A stretch of 64,000 nt of DNA from Megaustenia siamemsis (taxonomy: Eukaryota > Mollusca > Gastropoda > Stylommatophora > Ariophantidae). The stretch lies in contig JAVIAB010000092.1 of assembly GCA_032433765.1 (NCBI GenBank), forward strand, positions 36,978,853-37,042,852, given 5' to 3'. The notes under the pieces were generated by a model that searched no databases, was not told the origin of the DNA, and worked only from the letters and a program-made list of their open reading frames with translations. The translations under genes were made by a program, and so were the position numbers. Within the stretch, counting starts at the first letter, position 1. Each line of letters starts with the position of its first letter. Below, piece by piece: positions 56,907 through 64,000 of this stretch.

Positions 56907-57142
56907 AATTTTTACTACGGTATCGTAATCTAGGGTTAAATGTGTTAATGCATACAGAAATAACTTATACACCAATTTAAATCTAGCTAACTATTTATAA
57001 TCATGTTAAATATGTGATAAGTTGGCCATTAAATAGTGATATGTGGCTGCATTTACCTAAATTATCAGTGATGAAAATGCTGGTAAGTTGAAAAAATAGT
57101 ACTCTGCAGATGTGAAAGTAAATCTTAGTTGTTTTAGTTCAG

Positions 57143-57148
57143 TTTATT
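57143..57148 (-). terminator. Candidate polyadenylation signal
   Basis: AATAAA on the minus strand, about 40 nt after the stop codon at 57189-57191. Spacing fits a short 3' UTR. Confidence 0.45.
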
Positions 57149-57188
57149 TTCATTTGATTGGTGTCTCTTTAGTGACACACAGACTGGC

Positions 57189-57459
57189 CTAAGACGGTGG
57201 TGGCGTTATTGTAATATCAATATTGGATCCCATAGTAGCTACATCTCTGAACTCATTATCTTCTGCTGCTTTATCCATGTTAACATCCATGACTTTTTCT
57301 TCAAATCCAACAACATTGATATTAATATCCAGATGTGGGCTTGAGGACATATTACCATAGCCGAGGGAATGGATGATGGGCGCCAATGGCAATGAGACAG
57401 AATGTCGACGTACAGCTCCATCAGCTAGCACTGGGACTGTGAGAGTGACAGAGTGTCGC
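57189..57459 (-). CDS. Terminal coding exon, unrecognised minus-strand gene
   Basis: The acceptor TTTGTTGCAG is followed by one base that completes a codon, then RHSVTLTVPVLADGAVRRHS, VSLPLAPIIHSLGYGNMSSS, an acidic stretch DVNMDKAAEDNEF, and ITITPPPS before TAG. Two RHSV repeats, one in a clear RRxS (basophilic kinase) context, are notable. The family is not recognised. It probably belongs with the exon at 63412-63727, but the phases do not join directly (the upstream exon leaves one base, this one needs two), so at least one exon lies between. Confidence 0.7.
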
Positions 57460-57861
57460 CTGCAACAAAGATAAAATCTTTATACACAGCTTTTCACTGC
57501 ATTCTACCAAATTGAAAACAATGCTTTGAAATCATATTATAACACTTCCCAATATCATATCAATAACATGTTAGGTAAATGAAACAATAGCTATAAAAAA
57601 TGTCTCAACTTTTTGTCATGTGTAGCAATACTAAATTTGTGATAGGAAATAGGTGATACATTATTCAACACTGCAAAATTCTTCAGTTTTGTTTGTTTAC
57701 TTTCATTATATGGATCTTTTGTTCTACTGAAACCGTTATCTGATTTAATTTTTGTGCAAAATTGTTTGTGATTCAAATATTCTATACTGAGTATTTAAAT
57801 TAATTTAGAAAGCAGTTTAATCCCCTGCCAAGCAAATTATACATGCAGCTACTTCTGAGAA

Positions 57862-58600
57862 ACATTCATCATCATGTGCCATACCGGTTGGCATAGGCAT
57901 CATGTCCTTCCACAATCTTCTATCTACAGTGCATCGTATCAGTTCTGTTCTTGACTGTTTTCCATGCCATGACAACAAGCTATCCAGTATTTTCTCTCTT
58001 TGTCGTCCATGATCTCTCTTTCCTTTTATTTTGCCAGTTGTAATCAAGTATCAAGTATTCCAACTTTCCTCTTCTCATGATGTGCCTGAAAAATGTTGAT
58101 TGTTCTTACTGATGTTTTTTAGGAGCTCCCTTTTTGTGTTGGCCTCTGAGAATATTCTCATTGTTCTTATTAGCTGTCCAGGGAACTTTCAACATTATTC
58201 TGAGAAATCCCATCTCGGTGGCCTCTAATCATCTTTTCATTTGTTTGTCTACTGTCCATGATTCACTTTGATAGGTCAGAATTGTTCTATATAGCACAGA
58301 TGAACTCTCTTTTTCATTTTTATTGACATAGATTTGTTGCATAAGATATTTTTCATTTTCTGAAATGCTATTTTGGCCTGAGCTATTCTGCTTTTTATTT
58401 CTGTGGTGCATCTTCCATCTGATGTTAATATTGTGCCCAAGCATTTCAGATGTTGCACTTGTTTCAAATTTGTCCTGTTTATTTTTATGCTGCATGCTGG
58501 TGGTGATTGTTTCTTTGATATGACCATTACTTCTGTTTTCTTACTATTCAGACTTAGACCTTTCTTGTTGCTTTCTTTTACTATTAGAGAAACATTATGT
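57862..58600 (-). mobile_element. LINE-C copy, minus strand
   Basis: The minus strand reads MVISKKQSPPACSIKINRTN, LKCLGTILTSDGRCTTEIKS, RIAQAKIAFQKMKNILCNKS and, near the 3' end, GKIKGKRDHGRQREKILDSL. It ends at GCCAACCGGTATGGCACATG (reverse of 57878-57897). It lies in the intron of the minus-strand gene, same orientation. Confidence 0.9.
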
Positions 58601-58965
58601 CTGCTTATATTAATAATACTTTTATTGATGAATAAACCTTAGTGTCAAAATTAGTCTATTTGCATATAGTTTAGTTTGTTTCCATTAAAATCTTTTCTGT
58701 CTTATACATAACACTTTAAAAAAGAAAAAAATAGACAGCAATAGCTGCTCTATACAAGGGATAATTATTCTATATGAGTCAACAAGCGAACAACAAATTT
58801 CAGAGATAAAGAGTTTGCATAAAATATGCCACACAGACAAAACTGTCTGGCTACAAAGGTGTTTCTTTGATGTTAATGTTAAATCTACTGATATGATCTA
58901 CTATCAAAGTACAAGATCTTCAAATATATCTTCTAGAAGAAATAGCAAGCCAGTTTTATGTGTCA

Positions 58966-59035
58966 GGTGACTCCTGCAAACCTGCAGCTGTAAACCTGTA
59001 GTTGTAATTCCTGTGATTTTCATTTTCACTATGTA
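58966..59035. repeat. Decayed tandem repeat, about 58-bp unit, part 1
   Basis: The unit contains CAGCTGTAA...TTGTAATTCCTGTG...TTTTC and recurs at 59297-59350, 59351-59410 and partly at 60985-61045. Two later insertions (59036-59296 and 59526-60975) split the array. Confidence 0.5.
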
Positions 59036-59296
59036 AAGTAAAGGTTCTCTCCATGCTTTGCTAGTCATATGGATAGTAAGGTGTTAATAACCCTATTTTT
59101 CCATGACAACCGCACATTTTTGAGTTTTGTGGTCGGTATCATACCAGGCTGCCTTTACTTCCCAGAAAAATATCTGATACCCAGTTTTAGAGGCTAGGTG
59201 AACCCAAGAGTCTTGTTAGCCTGAAAAGAAATCCTGGGGATCAAACTCAGAGCCCACTGATCAGAAAGTGAGCTCACTAACCACTCAGCTATTCAT
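59036..59296 (-). mobile_element. SINE S1b, near full length
   Basis: Minus strand. The tail reverse-complements to GTAAAGTAAAGGTTCTCTCC. The central block with GGTGAACC and GATACCCAGTTTTAG and a decayed tRNA-like head ending CACTAACCACTCAGCTATT are present. It sits inside the 58-bp tandem repeat. Confidence 0.75.
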
Positions 59297-59525
59297 GTGA
59301 CTCATGTGGAATCATCAGCTGTAATCTCTGTGAATTTTCCTTTTGTATTATGCAACCCCTGTACAATTTTCAGCTGTAATTCTTGTGGAATTTCTGTTTT
59401 CCGATAGGCAACTCTTGTAACAGCATATACCATCAAGGCAGAGGATAGTGAAATGATGCTCCATGGTAGCCAAACTTTCATGTGGAGATGGCACAAATTA
59501 ATACACTTCTGTGAATAATTCAGAT

Positions 59526-60975
59526 TGAGTTATTTGCGAGTCATCATCATTACACTCCGAACATGTCCATAGGTGCTCAGATCCCCTCCTCAGCAATTCC
59601 CGCAGTGTCCAGCGACTGATGACTCCAGTTCTATGTTGGTTGATAAGTCTTCATACTCGGCCACTAAGTTTCTCATTTCTGGCTGTGCCCATCTTAACTC
59701 CATTTCCATCATCCGAAGAAGTGACGTGGATCTGTGTTTGTTGAAGTCCTGTGCTCTTCCCACATTTCGGAGGGCATTGATGATGTCTGCCCGGTCCATT
59801 GGTTGACCGACCTCAACGACAGCGCAGCTAGCCAACCTGTCTGCTCTTTCATTTCCCCGTACTCCCGCATGTCCAGGGACATAGACAAAGGTGACCTTAC
59901 ATATTTTGGATTCCTGCAATGACTCTACCCATTGCATGTGTACAGAGCCCGCCTCCACTTTTTTTATCATGCTCACTGAATCACTCAGTATACATGCGTG
60001 GGTGTAGTCTTGTGACTCTAACCATTTGAATGCCTTGGTCACTGCCATCACCTCCATTGTCATGCTACTCGTGGTGATGACGTATGCACCGTCTTTTTTT
60101 TTACTATTCTGCAGGCAGAGCATGCTGTAAATGCCCATGCACTTCTTTGGTGTCGTCTTACAGATCCGTCTGTATAGATGACTGCATCTTTCTCATCGGT
60201 GTTATCGCAGATGAGACCGTTGCATCAGCATTAACCACGACTGGGTTCTGTTCCCTACTTTTCCTGTCGAGTGTGACAATACACGAGAAAGTCCGCTTGA
60301 ATGACGTAGGCACCGGTATCCACTCCTCACCAATGCTGATATTGGTAAGTCCACAGACCTAATTGATGACATCTTCTGCTCGGCCCACCCATGATTTGCC
60401 TCTTTTTAGCCTGTCACCTTTCTCTGTGTTGAGCACGTGGTGCAATGGATGCTCTTTAACTGTACTAATCTTCAGGTATGCTCGTGCACTCCAGATCTTG
60501 ATTCTGTCATCCATGGTTGGAAAGTCAAGAAAATACCTCATTGCTACACAGGGAGTGTCCCTTGTACATCCCAAGATAATGCGCATGGCTTCATTTAGTA
60601 TTTTCTCCAGCCTATCAATTTGAGTCATACTGACAGTAAGAATTGCCAGGGCATACTTGATTGGTACGAGGACTAATCCCTGGAACAGAAGAGTAAGTAG
60701 CCTCTGATCGATGTTGGCAGCTGCCATGACCTTCAAGGCGGCTAATCCTTTGTGGGTTTTGTTATCACATAGTCGACGTGGTCTCGAAAACACAGGCTGC
60801 GATCAAACTTAACTCCGAGGTATGTCATCAACTTGTCCCTGGTCACCTCATCAGCTCCCATTCGTACTACCGGTGTGGTCGTATTAACGATATGATTGTT
60901 AAGGGAGAACCATGAAACTGATGCTTTATTAGGATTAACCAAGGCACCTGAAACCCACACCAGGAAGAAATGCGA
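59526..60975 (-). mobile_element. LINE-H, RNase H-bearing, 1.45 kb
   Basis: The minus strand encodes a thumb region (DKLMTYLGVKFDRSLCFRDH; GLAALKVMAAANIDQRLL; YALAILTVSMTQIDRLEKIL). RNase H then shows all four acidic positions: IYTDGSVRRHQRSAWAF, SMTMEVMAVTKAFKWL, ACILSDSVSMIKKV and VYVPGHAGVRGNERADRLAS. The domain is followed by about 80 residues to the end. A 14-bp duplication TGAATAATTCAGAT (59512-59525 and 60976-60989) flanks it. The RT palm and endonuclease are missing (5' truncation). At least two frameshifts. Domain content places it in the I superfamily. Confidence 0.94.
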
Positions 60976-61065
60976 TGAATAATTCAGATGTTAATTCCTG
61001 TTAAGTTTCCAGATTCTCTACACAATTTCAGCTGTTTTACATAATTCATTTGGCGTTCTTATCAC

Positions 61066-61112
61066 CTAATTCTTCCTAACATCAATTCCATAAATCTGTC
61101 TAATTCTTTAAT
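61066..61112 (-). CDS. Weak candidate internal exon, 47 nt
   Basis: Acceptor GTTTCATGCAG, then IKELDRFMELMLGRI and AG, then donor GTGATA. Read in phase 0, its two leftover bases would join correctly to the single base starting the terminal exon at 57459. Peptide and length are too short to be sure. Confidence 0.25.
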
Positions 61113-61445
61113 CTGCATGAAACATTATGCTTACATTATTTAGTAAATTTTTTGTATGGTAAATAGTTCGGCAAAAGCACTTTTTAAAAATGGTTATGGC
61201 TATGATTATAGTAACTAACATGCACAATGTATATAGCCTTCATAAAAATTATATATGAGAATGTTCATAATTTTACTAAATGTATGTAGACAAAAACTAA
61301 TGTATTATTCTTCCTTGATGACTATAAAACTAATTTTTTATTCATAGCAGCACAGACGAGGTTGGTAATATCTGCAGCTTTTAGTACAGCTGCTTGTTTG
61401 ACATTACGGTGATACTACTTCACATAAAGAATAGCTTGTCCTTTA

Positions 61446-63010
61446 CTCTATCTACTGACCTTTCGAGCCATAGATGGCCGATAGGGCATAGACCCAGATA
61501 CTCTTTCTCTTATCTAAATTTTTTTTTTTCTAGCAGTTTTCAATCCTTGTAAAGATCTTTTATCAAATCTTGCCATTTGTCTCTGTTCTGTGCAAGCAAC
61601 TCTATCTCATTGAGGGAGTTGATTCCTGCTGCTCTTGACTCTCTGCTCAATGTTATTCTCAGTGTCTCTCTGGGTCAGCCTCTTTTCCTCTTACCTGTTG
61701 TTTCCCACATGAGGGCTTGCTTTGTTATTCGGTTATTATCTCTCCTCATCACATGTCCAACATATGACCATTGCAATTTCTAGATTACTGAAGATATTAG
61801 TTGTTGATTAGCAATTTATCTAATTTCCTCATTTGTTTTGAATTCATTCCATGCTATACCAAGTATGTTCCGTAGACATTTATTTTTGAATGCATTCAAC
61901 TTTGTTTCTATGTCTCTTGTTGTTTTCCAGCTCTCACATGCATACGTAAGGGTTGATAGTACATTTGATTTGAATAGTCTAAGTTTTGTATTTGTGCTTA
62001 TGAGTTTTGATTTCCACAACTTTTCAAGGCTTCTGAAAGACATTGCTACTTTAGCTATTCTGATTCTAATTTCTTTGCTTGTATCCCTTTCCCGATCAAT
62101 GTGACTTCCAAGATAGATAAAGTGTTTAATCTCTTCCACTAGTTTGTTTTCCATGTATATTCTGTAATCTGTTGGAATTAAGCCTTTCATGACTTTAGTC
62201 TTTTCATGATTGATCTCAAGCCCAATTTTGCTGGCTATTGATGATAGTTCATTTGCATTTTCCTGTATCACTTTTGTCTGACTGCCGATGAAGACTATGT
62301 CACCAGCAAAGTCGAGGTCCTCAAATGGTCTCCTTGTTATTTGATGCCTTTGTTACCAGTGCAGCATTTCTTCATTATGAAGTCCATAACAATTCCAAAT
62401 AACAAGGGCGATAAAATACATCCTTGTTTAACCCCAGTTTCTATTGGGAAACATTCGCCCAGTCCTTCCTCTGTTTGAACTGCACATGTGTAGCCATCAT
62501 ACATGTCTTTGATAATATTTATGATTTTTTATGGTAAGTCATATTGCTTCAGAATTTTCCACAAAGAATCTCTATGAATGCTTTTTTGAAGTAAGTGAAG
62601 TTAGTACAAAAGGTTTTTGCTTTTCAATGTGTTCCTCCAATATAAGCCATAGAGTAAAAATGTGGTCAAGGCAGCTTCTCCCTTTTTAAACCCTGCCTGT
62701 TCTTCACGCATTACTGTATCTATTGAATCCTTTATTCTATTAATGATGATTTTGCAGAATAACTTTGAGGCAACTGACAAAAGTGTCACGCCTCTCTAGC
62801 TGTTACAATCTCTGAGATTGACCTTATTTGGAATCTTAACAATGATTCCTTTTTTCCAATTTATGAGGCACCGTCTCTGCTTTCCAAATGATGTTGAACA
62901 TTTTCTGGAGGTGTACTGGGCTTCTACTAGTGAGTCATATTGCAAGTTTTTACCTACTGCTTCAGTGTATCCTTTTGGTTTGTAGCAAGAGTTGCCTCTT
63001 TTAGACAAGT
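61446..63010 (-). mobile_element. LINE-A copy, 1.55 kb
   Basis: The minus strand reads VNLRDCNS, TLLSVASKLFCKIIINRIKD, EEQAGFKKG, then in other frames the motif B and C region, YLGSHIDRERDTSKEIRIRI, VLSTLTYACESWKTTRDIET and LRNILGIAWNEFKTNEEIR. A small deletion removes part of the FDSIHRDS region. It ends at the GAGCCATAGATGGCCGATAG block with a minimal CTCTATCTA tail. Clear target duplications were not found. Confidence 0.92.
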
Positions 63011-63411
63011 AATCTCACCAGACTAATTTGTTTTTCGAAACAAGTTCCCCTACTCTGGGCTGAACTTTTCATTCTAGGACTTGCTCTTGTGTCATGCTTT
63101 CCCTGCCTGGAATTTATTTTAACCAGTGGTTCTCCATGACTTTTGCTTTACCTGAGAGTGTTTCTCAGATGTAGCATTATTTATATGTCTCTCTCTCTCT
63201 CTGAAACTTATAGTGAGTTTTATATTGTTGAAATAATAAGAATTGAAAAAAAAACACACAAAAAAAAAAACAGTGTGTTGGCACATTCTTTGCAATCGTG
63301 CATTTCAGGTTAAAATGAGTAATGTTTTGTAAATGTTTGGATGAAACAAATCCAGTATATGTAAAACATAATTATTGCATGTAATATAGAATATCTAGCT
63401 ATGGAAATTAC

Positions 63412-63727
63412 CTGTATCTTGACTTGGCTGTGAGATTCTGATTCGCACTCGATCTCTGAACAGCAAGAGGGTTTCCTCCGTAACTTCGTCTTCGATTTCG
63501 TTCAATGGTCTGGCAATCTTGACGGTGGCAGCTGTATCTCCCGCTGCTATACTGTTTCTCCTTTGCTCCTCTAGTCCAAATTGCTCCTCCAGCTCTGCTA
63601 CTTCCTCCTCTGTCACCACTGATGCCTCCTCTGAGGCTTGCTCCTCCAAAGGGCCCTGTCTCCTGCACTCCGCTGCTAGCTCTGCCACCACCACCCGAGC
63701 TATGCTGCTGATGCTGCCACTTTCGTC
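63412..63727 (-). CDS. Internal coding exon, unrecognised minus-strand gene
   Basis: Acceptor TATACTTCTTACAG and donor ACAG/GTAATT bound a 316-nt open frame DESGSISSIARVVVAELAAE, CRRQGPLEEQASEEASVVTE, EEVAELEEQFGLEEQRRNSI, later ARPLNEIEDEVTEETLLLFR. It ends with one base of a split codon. It is strongly acidic, Glu-rich and likely helical, with an RRNSI basophilic kinase-type site. It has no repeat homologue in the window, and its composition (GC-richer) is typical of exons. The protein family is not recognised. Confidence 0.75.
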
Positions 63728-64000
63728 CTGTAAGAAGTATAGTTTAGTCTTTATTTCTAGAAATTATGGCATTAATAGTCTTAAAGAGCAACCCAAAAAA
63801 AAATTGTCATGTAGAAGTTTATAATTAAAAAAAAGAAGACAAACTTTATTTACAACCTTAACTGAGTTTCATTAGAATAACTACTTCCCTGAAATAATTA
63901 ATAAAAAAAACAATAATAATTAATTGTCTTGGACCTGTTGATTGCAAATAGTGAAAAAAAAGTACATTTTAGCAAAACTGACATCACATTAGAAATAAAA
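63728..64000. other. Intronic AT-rich sequence to window edge
   Basis: Upstream of the 63412-63727 exon on the minus strand. No further exon is seen before the window ends. Confidence 0.4.

Larger units (their letters stand above)
55849..56935 (+). mobile_element. piggyBac-like element, copy 2, with LINE insert
   Basis: TTAA lies on both sides (55845-55848 and 56936-56939). The ends are CCCTAGATTACGACACC and, reversed, CCCTAGATTACGATACC. It is homologous to the element at 48953 but in opposite orientation. LINE-C sits inside at 56472-56906, and a 27-G run at 56376-56402. No transposase is seen. Confidence 0.88.

Noticed and set aside
57591..57776. 61-codon minus-strand frame near the terminal exon
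   Set aside because: No acceptor/donor pair in a compatible phase and no protein-like conservation cue.
59302..59496. 64-codon minus-strand frame
   Set aside because: It overlaps the decayed 58-bp tandem repeat and has no splice support or motif.
61370..61420. Possible small exon reading AVLKAADITNL in phase with the 63412 exon
   Set aside because: The acceptor lacks a pyrimidine tract and the only donor is weak (GTCTGT). Phase agreement alone is not enough.

Overview
The window is eukaryotic, AT-rich, intron-rich animal DNA. Two lines of evidence support this: spliced coding exons with GT-AG boundaries, and a very dense load of decayed non-LTR retrotransposons (LINEs), tRNA-derived SINEs and cut-and-paste relics. 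The repeat mix suggests a lophotrochozoan, perhaps a gastropod mollusc. That is an inference from repeat style only. Nothing bacterial or viral is seen, and no CRISPR or operon structure exists here.

Host genes. (1) A complete gene for dynactin subunit 3 (DCTN3, p24/p22) lies on the minus strand from 26211 down to 6315. It has eight coding exons (one a 21-nt microexon) that join in phase to 191 residues plus stop, inside about 20 kb of transposon-filled introns. (2) A candidate divergent first exon starts at 26267 on the plus strand, 56 bp from the DCTN3 start. (3) A terminal exon of an unrecognised plus-strand gene lies at 44712-44812. (4) Two exons on the minus strand at 57189-57459 (terminal, with stop) and 63412-63727 probably belong to one unrecognised gene that continues past the right edge.

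Mobile DNA. LINE families are given local letters. A has a (TCTA)n 3' tail. B, C, D, E, G, J, K and L are RT plus C-terminal fragments. F, H, M and N carry or end near an RNase H domain (I-like superfamily). SINE S1 is tRNA-headed with four target-site-duplicated copies, S1b and S3 are relatives, and T is a second tRNA-derived family. DNA transposon relics are three TTAA-flanked piggyBac-like elements (14210-15301, 48953-49849, 55849-56935), one TA-flanked pogo/Tc1-mariner-like element (40381-41372) and one 613-bp foldback element with an 8-bp duplication (27780-28392).

Layout. 0-6 kb: minisatellite, SINE and LINE debris downstream of DCTN3. 6-26 kb: DCTN3. 26-32 kb: its promoter side, the foldback element and nested LINEs. 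32-37.5 kb: a long RNase H LINE (F) split by a younger LINE (G) flanked by identical 86-bp duplications. 38-41.7 kb: a composite tRNA-like/SINE insertion, then a roughly 50-copy 40-bp minisatellite split cleanly by the pogo-like element. 42-45 kb: LINE-A and the plus-strand terminal exon. 45-57 kb: mostly non-coding, with microsatellites and two piggyBac-like elements each invaded by a LINE. 57-64 kb: the minus-strand gene, with LINE-C, -H and -A insertions in its intron.

No new defence or metabolic system is visible. The notable content is the transposon stratigraphy, with many insertions datable by nesting and by duplications readable directly in the sequence.
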